The translations under genes and the position numbers were made by a program. Shown here piece after piece: positions 53,608 through 62,831 of a DNA stretch of 64,000 nucleotides. Origin of the DNA: Solirubrobacter sp963736505. GTDB lineage: Bacteria; Actinomycetota; Thermoleophilia; Solirubrobacterales; Solirubrobacteraceae. The notes under the pieces were generated by a model, which did not search any database, had not been told where the DNA came from, and was given only the letters and a program-made list of their open reading frames with translations. The DNA is taken from the NCBI GenBank assembly GCA_963736505.1, contig CAVTOZ010000003.1, positions 124,001 to 188,000 on the forward strand, given 5' to 3'. Numbering within the stretch: position 1 is the stretch's first letter; every line of letters starts with the position of its first letter.

Positions 53608-54635
53608 CGCGTCACCGACTCCAGGAAACCGAAGAACACGGCGCTCCAGCGCGCCGCCGAATCGAGGAAGGGCGCGTGGCCGGAGTCGTCGAAGATCTCG
53701 ATCTCCGCGCGGCCGCCGGCGGCCCGGTAGCGCTCCAGCACCGCGCGGATCTGCGCGACCATCGGCTGCGGCGGGAACGCGTCCGCGCCGGGCCAGCCGG
53801 GCACCGCGCCGAGCGAGCCGAGCATGCCCATCTCCCACGGCGAGCCGTCGGCCACCACGATGTCGCGCCCGCCGTGGGTCCACAGCACCGGCGGCTTGTC
53901 GGCGAGCTCCACGATCGGAGCCCAGTTGCAGTAGCGCGGCGACAGCGCGTTGAGGATCCCGCGCGTGCCGGGAGCGACGCCGGGCCAGTGCTCCGACGGC
54001 GCCGAGTCGCCCGGGTAGCCATCGTCGCCGACGACGCTCTTGAGCACCTCGTCGAGCAGCTCGTCCTCGCGCGGCTCGCGGTGCGCGAGCCGCCAGTACG
54101 CGGAGCGCAGGACGCTGCGCGGGGAGGTGGCGGCATCGGCGGAGCGGTCGCCGTCGCGCAGCCGCGCGACGAAGTCCGGGTTCACCGTCCCGCCGCCCGA
54201 GCCGGCGTAGTCGCCGAAGCACGGCGCGCCGTCGGCGAACGTCCCGCCGTAGCCGTACGGCGGCACCGGGTCGATGAGCGTGAGCGAGGCGACGGGCCGC
54301 GTGAGCGCGAACGCCGCGATCGCCGCGCCGCCCGTCGACCACCCGGCGAGATGCGGCGGGCGCTCGATCTTCAGCGCGCGCAGCAGCGCGGCGGTGTCGT
54401 CGGCCCAGTCGGCGAGGCCGCGCGTGGCGTCCAGCGGCGCCGGCTCGCTGTCGCCGAAGCCGCGCATGTCGGGCGCGATCAGCCGGTAGCGGATCGGCGC
54501 CCGGTCGAACAGATGCGTGAAGAAGCGGCCGCTGGAGAGGTTGCCGTGCAGCAGCACCACCGGCACGCCGTCCTCCGGCCCGCACTCCAGCACGTGCATC
54601 CGGATCCGGTCGGTCTCGACGGTTCGCTCACGCAT
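53604..54635 (-). CDS. Alpha/beta hydrolase
   Basis: 343 residues, cytoplasmic. VVLLHGNLSSGRFFTHLF (HGN oxyanion region), APDMRGFGDSEP, S100 in LAGWSTGGAA and a late FDDSGHAPF with the catalytic His show a complete triad. A long insertion between strands six and seven (about 150-245) holds GDRSADAATSPRSVLRSAYW and forms the lid. Likely an esterase or epoxide-hydrolase-like enzyme; the substrate is unknown. First gene of the two-hydrolase operon; divergent from the GNAT gene by 18 bases. Confidence 0.88.
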   Translation of the reverse strand: MRERTVETDRIRMHVLECGPEDGVPVVLLHGNLSSGRFFTHLFDRAPIRYRLIAPDMRGFGDSEPAPLDATRGLADWADDTAALLRALKIERPPHLAGWSTGGAAIAAFALTRPVASLTLIDPVPPYGYGGTFADGAPCFGDYAGSGGGTVNPDFVARLRDGDRSADAATSPRSVLRSAYWRLAHREPREDELLDEVLKSVVGDDGYPGDSAPSEHWPGVAPGTRGILNALSPRYCNWAPIVELADKPPVLWTHGGRDIVVADGSPWEMGMLGSLGAVPGWPGADAFPPQPMVAQIRAVLERYRAAGGRAEIEIFDDSGHAPFLDSAARWSAVFFGFLESVTR

Positions 54636-54653
54636 CGGCGCGAGACTATCTGT

Positions 54654-55187
54654 ATGGCACGGATCATCCTGCGGGCGCCCACGCTCGCCGACGAGAACGA
54701 CTTCCTTCATGCGATGCGCCGCAGCCGCAAGGACCACCGGCCGTGGCTGTACCCGCCGCAGGACGCCGACGCCTACCGCGCCTACCTGGCGCGCCTGGAC
54801 GAGCGCAAGTACGGCTATCTCGCCCGCCGCCGCGAAGACGACGCGATCGTCGGCTGGCTGAACGTCTCCGAGATCGTCCGCGGCGCGCTGCAGGGCGCGT
54901 TCCTCGGCTACGGCGGCGTCGCCGGGTTCGCCGGCCAGGGCTACATGACCGAGGCGGTGCGGCTCGTCGTGCGCGAGGCGTTCGGGCCGCTCGGCCTGCA
55001 CCGGCTGGAGGCCAACATCCAGCCGCAGAACCACGCCTCGATCGCGCTCGTCAAGCGCTGCGGGTTCGAGAAGGAGGGCTTCTCCCCGCGCTACCTGAAG
55101 ATCGCGGGCCGCTGGCGCGATCACGAGCGCTGGGCGATCCGCGCCGATAAGGTTCGCCGCGCAACGGCGAAGGAGAGCCTTACATGA
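54654..55187 (+). CDS. GNAT acetyltransferase (RimJ/RimL type)
   Basis: 177 residues. ILRAPTLADENDFLHAM opens the fold; GWLNVSEIVRGALQGAFLGYG and GQGYMTEAVRLVVREAF (acetyl-CoA pyrophosphate loop, GQGYMTEA) and LHRLEANIQPQNHASIALVK followed by RCGFEKEGFSP are the RimJ/RimL signatures. It acetylates an N-terminal or side-chain amine. Its TGA overlaps the ATG of the molybdenum-hydroxylase gene (ATGA), an unexpected pairing. Confidence 0.9.
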   Translation: MARIILRAPTLADENDFLHAMRRSRKDHRPWLYPPQDADAYRAYLARLDERKYGYLARRREDDAIVGWLNVSEIVRGALQGAFLGYGGVAGFAGQGYMTEAVRLVVREAFGPLGLHRLEANIQPQNHASIALVKRCGFEKEGFSPRYLKIAGRWRDHERWAIRADKVRRATAKESLT

Positions 55188-57484
55188 CGGGATCGAACGG
55201 GTCGGCCGCCGGACACGGCGCCTCAGTCAAGCGCGTCGAGGATCCGCCGCTGCTGCGCGGGACACGGCCGTATACGGACGATCTGCGCAATGCGGGGGCC
55301 CTCTACGCGATCTTCGTGCGCAGCGCGTACGCGCACGCGCGCATCAACTCCATCGACGTCTCCGAGGCGGCCGCGATGCCCGGCGTCGTCGGCGTCTACA
55401 CGGCCGCCGACCTCGCGCTCGAGCCCTTGGCGCCGGCCGGGCCGCCGGTCCCCACGCCGGAGGAGATGCGCCGCCCGATCCTGGCCTCGGACAAGGTCCG
55501 CTTCATCGGCGAGGCCGTCGCCGTCGTCGTCGCCGAGACCCGGGCGCAGGCCATCGACGCGTCCGAGCTCGTCGACGTCGACTACGACTCGCTCGACACC
55601 CTGATCGACCCGGCGCAGGCGCTCGCCGACGGCGCGCCCGTGCTGTTCGAGGACGCCGCGAACGGCAACCTCGCGGCCCAGGGACCGCCCGGCGAGAACG
55701 CGCTCGGCGGCGCCGAGGTCGTCGTCTCCGGGCGCTTCGTCAACCAGCGCATCGCCGCCGTGCCGATGGAGCCCGGCGCCGCGATCGCCGCGCCCGACCC
55801 GGACACGCCCGGCGGCTTCATCCTGTGGACGCCGAGCCAGGGCCCGCACGCCTTTCAGGCGGCCATCTGCACGTCGCTCGGGCTCGAAAGGGACAAGCTG
55901 CGCGTGATCACGCCGGCCACCGGCGGCGGCTTCGGCGCGCGCATCGCGTGCAACCCGGAGCAGGTCCTCGTCGTGGCGCTGGCGCGCGAGCTCGGCCGCG
56001 CGGTGCGCTACGTCGAGACGCGCTCGGAGACGTTCCTGGTGATGCAGCACGGCCGCGCGCAGGTGCAGGACGTCGAGATCGGCGGCACGCGCGACGGCCG
56101 CGTCACCGGGCTGAAGGTGCGCGTGATCGCCGACTGCGGCGCCTATCCCCACGACGCGTCGCTGATGCCGATGCTGACCGGCCTGATGTCGTGCGGCGTC
56201 TACGACATCCCGAAGGTCGACTTCCAGTTCACGTGCGTCGTCACCAACACGACGCCGGTCGGCGCCTACCGCGGCGCGGGCCGGCCGGAGGCGACCGCGC
56301 TCGTCGAGCGCGCGATCGACCTGTTCGCGCGCGAGATCGGGATGGACCCGGCCGAGGTCCGGCGGCGCAACTTCGTCAGGGAGTTCCCGCACCAGACGGT
56401 CACGGGCGCCAACTACGACTCGGGCGACTACGAGGCGGCGCTGGACAGGGTGCTGGCCACCGCCGGCTACGAGCGGCTGCGCGCCGAGCAGGCCGCGCGG
56501 CGTGAGAGCGGCGGCCCGCTGCAGATCGGCATCGGGTTGTGCAGCTACGTCGAGTGGACCGGCTTCGGCTCCGAGCTCGGCACCTGCGAGATCGAGGACG
56601 ACGGCACGGTGACGGTGCGCTCGGGCGCGTCGGCCCACGGCCAGGGCCACGAGACCGCGTACGCGCAGCTCGTCTCCGGCACGCTCGGCGTGCCGATGGC
56701 CGACGTGCGCGTGATCCAGTCCGACACGGCCAAGGTCGCGCGCGGGATGGGCACGGCCGGCTCGCGCTCGCTGCAGATCGGCGGCAGCGCGATCCTCAAC
56801 GCGTCCAACGAGGTGCTCGAGAAGGGCCGCCGGCTCGCGGCGCACCTGCTCGAGGCCGACGTCGGCGACGTGGCCGTCTTCCCGGGCGAGGGCCTGGGCG
56901 TGACCGGCGCGCCGGGCAGCGCGCTCACCTGGGCCCAGCTCGCCGCCGCCGCGGCCGACGACGGCCGCCGGCCGGAGGGCATGGAGCCCGGCCTGACCGC
57001 GTCCAACGACTTCGCGACGCCCGACGCGACGTACCCGTTCGGCGCCCACCTCGCGCTCGTCGAGGTCGACGTCGAGACCGGCTCGACACGGCTGGTCCGC
57101 CACGTCACCGTCGACGACGCCGGCACGATGATGAACCCGATGCTGGTCGAGGGCCAGGTCCACGGCGGCATCGCCCAGGGCGTCGCGCAGGCGCTGTACG
57201 AGGAGATCGCGTTCGACGAGGACGGCAACAACGTCACCGGCTCGCTCGCCTCCTACGCGATGCCGAGCGCCGGCGACCTGCCGATGTACGAGACCGAGCG
57301 GACGCAGACGCCGACGCCGCGCAACCCGCTCGGCGCCAAGGGCATCGGCGAGGCCGGGACCATCGGCTCGACGCCGGCGGTCTGGAACGCCGTCATCGAC
57401 GCCGTCTCGCATCTCGGGGTCAAGCACGTCGACATGCCCGCCACGCCGCAGCGCGTGTGGGAGGCGATCCGCACCGCCGGCTGA
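55184..57484 (+). CDS. Molybdenum hydroxylase large subunit (CoxL/XdhB-like, form II)
   Basis: 766 residues. RVEDPPLLRGTRPYTDD starts the family's N-terminal domain; ATGGGFGARIACNPEQ and AYRGAGRPEATALVERAID surround the molybdopterin site, and GAKGIGEAGTIGS carries the catalytic Glu near residue 721. The active-site loop reads AYRGAGR, the form II type, not AYRCSFR of true CO dehydrogenases, so it is probably a xanthine-, aldehyde- or heterocycle-oxidising enzyme. The FAD (CoxM) and Fe-S (CoxS) subunits are not adjacent. Coupled to the GNAT gene upstream; followed by the HD-GYP gene. Confidence 0.9.
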   Translation: MTGSNGSAAGHGASVKRVEDPPLLRGTRPYTDDLRNAGALYAIFVRSAYAHARINSIDVSEAAAMPGVVGVYTAADLALEPLAPAGPPVPTPEEMRRPILASDKVRFIGEAVAVVVAETRAQAIDASELVDVDYDSLDTLIDPAQALADGAPVLFEDAANGNLAAQGPPGENALGGAEVVVSGRFVNQRIAAVPMEPGAAIAAPDPDTPGGFILWTPSQGPHAFQAAICTSLGLERDKLRVITPATGGGFGARIACNPEQVLVVALARELGRAVRYVETRSETFLVMQHGRAQVQDVEIGGTRDGRVTGLKVRVIADCGAYPHDASLMPMLTGLMSCGVYDIPKVDFQFTCVVTNTTPVGAYRGAGRPEATALVERAIDLFAREIGMDPAEVRRRNFVREFPHQTVTGANYDSGDYEAALDRVLATAGYERLRAEQAARRESGGPLQIGIGLCSYVEWTGFGSELGTCEIEDDGTVTVRSGASAHGQGHETAYAQLVSGTLGVPMADVRVIQSDTAKVARGMGTAGSRSLQIGGSAILNASNEVLEKGRRLAAHLLEADVGDVAVFPGEGLGVTGAPGSALTWAQLAAAAADDGRRPEGMEPGLTASNDFATPDATYPFGAHLALVEVDVETGSTRLVRHVTVDDAGTMMNPMLVEGQVHGGIAQGVAQALYEEIAFDEDGNNVTGSLASYAMPSAGDLPMYETERTQTPTPRNPLGAKGIGEAGTIGSTPAVWNAVIDAVSHLGVKHVDMPATPQRVWEAIRTAG

Positions 57485-57522
57485 CTCAAGGAGCGCGCCG
57501 ATCGGCCGAATCACCGGGGAAG

Positions 57523-58995
57523 ATGACTTCCAGCCGGTCAGGCGCGCTGCTGCGCCGCAACACGCCTGTCGCCGTGATCCTGCTGACGGCGGCGCTCGTG
57601 CCGATCATCGCCTACGTCGCCACCGCGGGCGTGATGGTCCACCTGCCGCCGATCGTGCACCTGATCGCCGTGACCGGCGCGGGCGCGCTCGCGGGCGCCG
57701 CGGCGATCGTGCTGTCGGTGATCGCGGTCCGGCTCAACGACGGCCGCGCCGTGATGCTCGGCTTCGCCTTCTCGATCATGGCCGTGATGCTCGTCTTCCA
57801 CGCGCTCGCCACGCCGGGCGTGCTGCTCGGCGACAACGGCCTCGTGCAGGCGGCCGGCGCGCTGAACATCCCGATCGGCGGGAGCATCCTCGCCGCGACG
57901 GCGCTGCCGGGGCTGCGCCGCCCGCGCAGCGCGGGCCGGGTCCTGCGCGTGCAGCTCGTCGCGCTCGTCGCGCTGACCGTGCTCGGCGCGATCGCGCTCG
58001 TGCTGCCCCGCCTCGTGCCGGACGCGCCGGAGTACGGCTCCACGCCCGCGCACCTGCTGATCGTGGCCGGCGGCCTGACCCTGGCCGTGCTCGCCGTGCG
58101 CGCCTCGCGCACGTTCCTGCTCACGCGCCGCACGGCGGACCTGCTGGTCGCGGTCGGCGTCGTCTTCCTGGCGGGCGCCGAGTACGGGCTGCTGACCTAC
58201 GACATGATGGACTTGGCCTGGTGGGCCGCGCACGCGGTCGAGGTCGCGGGCATCGGGCTCGTCGGCATCCCCGCCGCGCTCGACCTGCGCCACTCGACGG
58301 CCTCGCTGCCGCTCGCCGGCGGCCTGCGCGCCGCCGACCTCGTCGCCGACGAGGAGACGTTCCTCGGCGGCCGCGTCCACGCACTGATGCTGCGGCTGGC
58401 GGAGAAGGACGGCTCGACCGAAGGGCACACGCGGCGCGTCGCGCTGCTCGCGGTGCGCGTGGGCGAGAAGCTCGGCCTCCCGGCCGACCGCCTGCGCCTG
58501 CTGGCGCTCGGCGGGCTGCTGCACGACATGGGCAAGCTCGCCGTGCCCGACGCGATCCTCAACAAGCCCGGCACGCTGACCGACGAGGAGTTCAACGTCA
58601 TCCGCGGCCATCCGGTCTGGGGCCGCGAGCTGCTGAACGAGATCGGCGGCTTCCCGCCGCTCGTGCTCGAGCTCGTCGAGAGCCATCACGAGCGCCTCGA
58701 CGGCCGCGGCTACCCGAACCGGGCCGACGCGGGAAGGCTCGACGTCGAGGTCCGCATCCTCACCGTCGCCGACGTCTACGACGCGCTCACCGCCGATCGC
58801 GTGTATCGCGAGGCGTGGCCCGCCGAGCGCGCGCTCGGGCTGCTCGACGAGGACACCGGCAGCGCGTTCGACGCGGCCTGCGTCGCCGCGCTGCGCGACG
58901 TGGTGGCGCCCGGCGTGGACGCGCCGGGCTGGCGCGCGTCGCTCGGCGCGGCCGCCGCCGCCGCGCCGCGTCCTGGCGCCCCTCGCGCCGTCTAG
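57523..58995 (+). CDS. Membrane HD-GYP c-di-GMP phosphodiesterase
   Basis: 490 residues. About seven hydrophobic helices (18-40, 45-68, 76-97, 103-125, 145-165, 175-192, 208-250) form an N-terminal sensor. The HD-GYP domain (about 285-460) has EGHTRRVALLAVRVGEKLGL, GGLLHDMGKLAVPDAILNKP, HPVWGRELL, ESHHERLDGRGYPNRADA and VADVYDALTADRVYREA, with all metal ligands. It should break down c-di-GMP. The ATG is preceded by GGGGAAG as ribosome site. Transcribed with the molybdenum-hydroxylase gene or from its own promoter. Confidence 0.92.
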   Translation: MTSSRSGALLRRNTPVAVILLTAALVPIIAYVATAGVMVHLPPIVHLIAVTGAGALAGAAAIVLSVIAVRLNDGRAVMLGFAFSIMAVMLVFHALATPGVLLGDNGLVQAAGALNIPIGGSILAATALPGLRRPRSAGRVLRVQLVALVALTVLGAIALVLPRLVPDAPEYGSTPAHLLIVAGGLTLAVLAVRASRTFLLTRRTADLLVAVGVVFLAGAEYGLLTYDMMDLAWWAAHAVEVAGIGLVGIPAALDLRHSTASLPLAGGLRAADLVADEETFLGGRVHALMLRLAEKDGSTEGHTRRVALLAVRVGEKLGLPADRLRLLALGGLLHDMGKLAVPDAILNKPGTLTDEEFNVIRGHPVWGRELLNEIGGFPPLVLELVESHHERLDGRGYPNRADAGRLDVEVRILTVADVYDALTADRVYREAWPAERALGLLDEDTGSAFDAACVAALRDVVAPGVDAPGWRASLGAAAAAAPRPGAPRAV

Positions 58996-59017
58996 ACTGC
59001 TGCTCGCGGTTGGCGCC

Positions 59018-59036
59018 CGGCCTCGGCTTGAGGCCG
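59018..59036. terminator. Hairpin after the HD-GYP gene
   Basis: CGGCCTC-GGCTT-GAGGCCG gives a 7-bp stem with a 5-base loop, 22 bases after the HD-GYP stop and before the glycosidase gene. It may separate the two transcription units. Confidence 0.45.
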
Positions 59037-59064
59037 CGACTTCGGATGCCGACAGGTGTCTGTG

Positions 59065-60132
59065 ATGTTCACTGTGCGCCGACTTCCACTCCTGATCCTG
59101 CTCGCCCTTTTCGCCCTCCCGGCCGCGCGTGCGCACGCCGCGCCGATGGAGTTCGCCCTGCAGGACGACGACGTGTTCGTGCACCAGATCCGCTACGACC
59201 GCGAGCGCGGGCTCGACCACGCGGTCGCCCTGGGCGTGTCGCGGATCCGCGTGAACGTGCTGTGGGCGCGCTCGCTCGCGCCCGGGAGCACGTCGCTGAA
59301 GCCGGTCTATGACTTCTCGGCGATCGACGCGCTGCAGGAGGAGGCCGCCGAGCGCGGCATCGACCTGCAGCTGACGATCGCCGGCCCCGCGCCGTCGTGG
59401 GCGACGGGCAACCACCGCGTCGGCCCCGACCGGCCGGACCCGGTGAAGTTCGCCCGCTTCGTCCGCACCGTCGCCACGCACTTCGAGGGCCGCGTGGATC
59501 GCTACTCGATCTGGAACGAGCCGAACTGGAACACGTGGCTGGCGCCCGCCAGGACGGCCGCGTCGCAGTACCGCACGCTCTACCGCGCCGGCTACGCGGC
59601 CGTGAAGTCCGTCGACCCGTCGGCGCAGGTGCTGATCGGCGAGCTCGCCCCGGTCGGCGGCGGCCGCGCGATCGCGCCGCTGCAGTTCCTGCGCGACATG
59701 ACCCGGCGCGGCAGCTCGCCGCTGAAGGCCGACGGCTTCGCGCTGCATCCGTACCAGCTCACGAGCGCGCCGACCGTCGCCACCGGCAAGCCGGACGACG
59801 TCACGATCGGCACGCTCGGCCGGCTCACGAAGGCGCTCGACGCGCTGCAGAAGCGCAAGGCGCTGACGACGCCCAAGGGCAAGCGGCTCAATCTCTACCT
59901 GACCGAGTTCGGCTACTTGACGGCCGGCTCGCGCGCCCAGAAGCCGGCCCGCGTGGCGGCGTGGCTGGTCGAGGCGATCAAGATCGCCCAGCGCAACCCG
60001 CGTGTGCGCCAGCTGCTGCAGTACCAGCTGATCGACCCGCCCAAGACCGCGCTGTGGCACTCGGCGCTGCTCAACCGCACGGGCCTCCCGCAGCCGGCCT
60101 ACAAGGCGCTGGTGCGGGCGCTCAACCCGTGA
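59065..60132 (+). CDS. Secreted clan-A glycoside hydrolase
   Basis: 355 residues from MFTVRRLPLLILLALFAL (GTG 59056 would add three). A signal peptide ends near ARAHAAP. The TIM-barrel has IRVNVLWARSLAPG, WATGNHRVGPDRP, RYSIWNEPNWNTWLAP (acid/base Glu after Asn, the clan-A hallmark), FALHPYQLTS and LYLTEFGYLTAG (nucleophile Glu). This resembles GH39/GH5-like proteins common in soil actinobacteria. The sugar target is unknown. Tail-to-tail 11-base overlap with the dehydrogenase gene. Confidence 0.88.
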   Translation: MFTVRRLPLLILLALFALPAARAHAAPMEFALQDDDVFVHQIRYDRERGLDHAVALGVSRIRVNVLWARSLAPGSTSLKPVYDFSAIDALQEEAAERGIDLQLTIAGPAPSWATGNHRVGPDRPDPVKFARFVRTVATHFEGRVDRYSIWNEPNWNTWLAPARTAASQYRTLYRAGYAAVKSVDPSAQVLIGELAPVGGGRAIAPLQFLRDMTRRGSSPLKADGFALHPYQLTSAPTVATGKPDDVTIGTLGRLTKALDALQKRKALTTPKGKRLNLYLTEFGYLTAGSRAQKPARVAAWLVEAIKIAQRNPRVRQLLQYQLIDPPKTALWHSALLNRTGLPQPAYKALVRALNP

Positions 60133-61087
60133 GCACGAGCTTCCCGAACACGTCGCCCTCGTAGAGAGCGCGGAACGCGTCGCGGGCGTCGCGCAGCGGC
60201 AGCGTCGCGTCGATCACCGGCCGGATCCCCTTCTCGGCGCAGAAGCGGACGAGCCGGCCGAGCTCGTCGCGGGTGCCCATCGTCGAGCCGATGACGGACA
60301 GCTGCAGGAAGAAGATGCGGTTCAGCTCCGCGGGCGGCGCGTGACCGCTGGTGGCGCCGGAGATGACGAGCCGGCCGCCGGGCTTGAGCGCCTTGAGGCT
60401 GTGGCTCCAGGTCGCCTCGCCGACGGTCTCCATCACCGCGTCGACGCGCTCCGGCAGGCGCGCGCCGGGCGCGAAGCACTCGTCGGCGCCGAGCTCGACG
60501 GCCTTCGCGCGCTTGTCCTCGGAGCGGCTCGTCGCCCACACGCGCACGCCCGCGGCGCTCGCGAGCACGATCAGCGCCGTCGCGACGCCGCCGCCGGCGC
60601 CCTGCACGAGCAGCGTCTGGCCGGGCGTCACGGCGCCGCGCGTGAACAGCATCCGGTAGGCGGTCAGCCATGCCGTCGGCAGGCAGGCGGCCTGCTCGAA
60701 GGAGAGCTCGGGCGGCTTGGGCACGAGGTTGCGGCGCGGGACCGCGACGCGCTCGGCGAACGTGCCCTGATGGCGCTCGGAGAAGATCGCGCGGCGCGGG
60801 TCGAGCGTCTCGTCGCCGCGCCAGTCCGGGTCGGAGATGACCGAGTGCACGACCACCTCGGCGCCGTCCTCGTCGAGGCCGGCGGCGTCGCAGCCGAGGA
60901 TCATCGGCAGCCGCTCCTCCGGCAGGCCGACGCCCTTCAGCGACCACAGGTCGTGATGGTTCAGCGACGCGGCCTTGACGGTCACGGTGGTCCAGCCCTC
61001 GCGCGGCTGGGGCTCGGGCCGCTCGCCCAGCTCGAGCGCGGACAGCGGGTCGTCGGGGGCGATGCGGGCGGCGTAGGCGGCGAACAC
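60122..61087 (-). CDS. MDR family quinone-oxidoreductase-like dehydrogenase
   Basis: 321 residues. VKAASLNHHDLWSLKGVG, MILGCDAAGLDEDG, FAERVAVPRRNLVPKP, LLVQGAGGGVATALIVLAS (NADPH-binding loop) and GGRLVISGATSG are the expected segments. The catalytic zinc cysteines of alcohol dehydrogenases are not all present (no CxxC structural-zinc loop), so it is more like a zinc-free quinone oxidoreductase. Substrate unknown. Confidence 0.88.
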   Translation of the reverse strand: MFAAYAARIAPDDPLSALELGERPEPQPREGWTTVTVKAASLNHHDLWSLKGVGLPEERLPMILGCDAAGLDEDGAEVVVHSVISDPDWRGDETLDPRRAIFSERHQGTFAERVAVPRRNLVPKPPELSFEQAACLPTAWLTAYRMLFTRGAVTPGQTLLVQGAGGGVATALIVLASAAGVRVWATSRSEDKRAKAVELGADECFAPGARLPERVDAVMETVGEATWSHSLKALKPGGRLVISGATSGHAPPAELNRIFFLQLSVIGSTMGTRDELGRLVRFCAEKGIRPVIDATLPLRDARDAFRALYEGDVFGKLVLTG

Positions 61088-61097
61088 GCGCCGGACG

Positions 61098-62216
61098 CTA
61101 GTGCAAGGCGCGGGCGAGGTAGCCGGTCGCGTCGTCCGCCGCCGCGCGGACGAGCCCGAAGTGGCCGACGCCGGGGTAGCGGACGTAGCTGACCGGCAGG
61201 CCGCGCCGCGCGTACCCGGCGGCGAGCGCGTCGGTGAGCGGCGGGAGCACGACGGTGTCGCTCTCGCCCTGCTCGATCCGCACCGGCACGTGGAACGTGA
61301 GCGCGTCCGGGTCGTTGGCGCGCAGGCGGGCCACCAGCGGCCCGAGGTCCGCGTCCGGCCTGAACAGGTCGGCGGGCGCGACGCCGTCGAACGGCCCGGC
61401 GGCGAGCGCGGGCAGGCAGCCGTCGTCGGCGAGCGGGTACAGCGTCTTCCCGCGCGGGCTGAGCAGGCGCGCGATGTGCAGCTGCGGATACGCCACCTCG
61501 GCGCCGCGGACGATCACGGCGGCCACCGCGCCGAGATCGCCGTGCGGCGTCGTGAGCGCGTGGATGTTCGCCGCCTGCTCGGCCAGGTGGCTCGACGGCG
61601 CGAACGCGACGGCGGCGCGGACGTGCAGCGCAGGCGCGTACCTCGGCGCGAGCGCGGCGGACCAGAGGACGGCGTGGCCGCCGACCGAGTGTCCCGCCAG
61701 CGCGACGCGGCGGAGGTTCAGGCGCGGCTCGAACGCGTGTGCCGCGAGCACCGCGTCGAGCGTCGCGTGCGCCTCGGAGGCGCCGATCAGGTCGGGGTTG
61801 GCGCCCGGCGTGCCGAGGCCTTCGTAGTCGGTGCGCACGACCGCGAAGCCGGCCTTGATCCAGCGCCGCAGCAGCGGCCGCTCGTAGCCGCCGAGGACGT
61901 CGGAGCGCGTCGGCGCGCAGCGGTCGCCGAGGCCCACGGTGGCGTGGCCCCACGCGATCACCGGCCAGCCGCCGCGCCGGGGCCGGCCCTTCGGTATCGC
62001 GACGGTCCCCGACACCGCGGCGGCTCCGCGCACGCCGTCGGAGCGATACAGCAGCAGCTCGTTGCGGGCGCCGCGCAGGACCGCCGGTCCCGTCAGCGGG
62101 CGCGCCCGGATCAGCGCCCCGTGACGGCCCGCGGGGAGCGGATGCGGCGGGGTGTAGAAGCGCGTTCCAGCAGGCCCGGTCGCCACGACGGTCGCGAGGA
62201 CCAGAATCCGTAGCAT
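61098..62216 (-). CDS. Secreted lipase/esterase (LIP-type alpha/beta hydrolase)
   Basis: 372 residues. A short signal peptide (MLRILVLATVVATGP). SGTVAIPKGRPRRGGWPVIAWGH, the CAPTR segment, VVRTDYEGLGTPGANPD, the nucleophile serine in LAGHSVGGHAVLW, the Asp in EQGESDTVVLPP and the His in YPGVGHFGLVRA form the layout of secretory LIP lipases. It hydrolyses lipids or esters outside the cell. It stands between the dehydrogenase gene (10 bases) and the anti-sigma-like gene. Confidence 0.88.
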   Translation of the reverse strand: MLRILVLATVVATGPAGTRFYTPPHPLPAGRHGALIRARPLTGPAVLRGARNELLLYRSDGVRGAAAVSGTVAIPKGRPRRGGWPVIAWGHATVGLGDRCAPTRSDVLGGYERPLLRRWIKAGFAVVRTDYEGLGTPGANPDLIGASEAHATLDAVLAAHAFEPRLNLRRVALAGHSVGGHAVLWSAALAPRYAPALHVRAAVAFAPSSHLAEQAANIHALTTPHGDLGAVAAVIVRGAEVAYPQLHIARLLSPRGKTLYPLADDGCLPALAAGPFDGVAPADLFRPDADLGPLVARLRANDPDALTFHVPVRIEQGESDTVVLPPLTDALAAGYARRGLPVSYVRYPGVGHFGLVRAAADDATGYLARALH

Positions 62217-62267
62217 CGCGCCGAACGTATTCCTCCGGACACGCGTGGGCAAGCCATGAGGACCGGC

Positions 62268-62831
62268 CTAGCGCTGACGGATCCTGAGCGTCTCGCTCCC
62301 GGGCGGCAGCGTGATGTCGACGTTGCCGATCCCGACGTAGTCGCCCTTGCTCGAGTGGCGCGACTCGGGCGCGCAGGCGACGCCGCGCTCGGCCTCGGGG
62401 TGGTCGGTCAGCGGGTCGGGCGCGCTCAGGCACCACTCGTCGCCCTTGCGCGTGAGCAGGACGTGGCCCTTGAGGCCGGGGACCGACCACGCGCGCACGA
62501 CCCTGTGGCTCGGGTCGAGCAGGCTGAGCGCCTCTTTCAGGCTCGGGTCCTCCGCGGCGACGGGCGTCGCGCTGAGGTCGTCGAGCTTCGGCGTGGCGGG
62601 GGTGGCGATCGGGGTCGGGGTCGGGAGCGTGACTGCGGGCGTCGCGGTGGGTGTCGCCGCGACCTCGGGGTCGGGCCGCGTGCCGTCGCGGTCGGCGATC
62701 ACGAACACGCCGGCGGCGAGCGCGGCCGCCACGACGAGCGCCGGCAGCGCGCGCCGCGGGCGGCGGCGGCGCGCGTAGCGGCGCTCGGCGATCTCGCGCA
62801 GGTCGTCGCGCAGGGCGGGCAGCTCGGTCAT
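62268..62831 (-). CDS. Membrane-anchored partner of the ECF sigma factor (putative anti-sigma)
   Basis: 187 residues. The cytoplasmic N-terminus LPALRDDLREIAERRYARRR precedes one helix (about 31-48, ALPALVVAAALAAGVFVIA), a Thr/Pro linker (TPTATPAVTLPTPTPIATP) and an exported C-terminal domain (LDPSHRVVRAWSVPGLKGHV ... DITLPPGSETLRI). No zinc-anti-sigma motif was seen. The ATGA overlap with the sigma gene upstream and the topology suggest a regulator of that sigma factor. Confidence 0.75.
   Translation of the reverse strand: MTELPALRDDLREIAERRYARRRRPRRALPALVVAAALAAGVFVIADRDGTRPDPEVAATPTATPAVTLPTPTPIATPATPKLDDLSATPVAAEDPSLKEALSLLDPSHRVVRAWSVPGLKGHVLLTRKGDEWCLSAPDPLTDHPEAERGVACAPESRHSSKGDYVGIGNVDITLPPGSETLRIRQR

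Noticed and set aside
55184..57484. True carbon monoxide dehydrogenase
   Set aside because: The active-site loop is AYRGAGR, not the AYRCSFR of form I CO dehydrogenases, and the other subunits are missing nearby.
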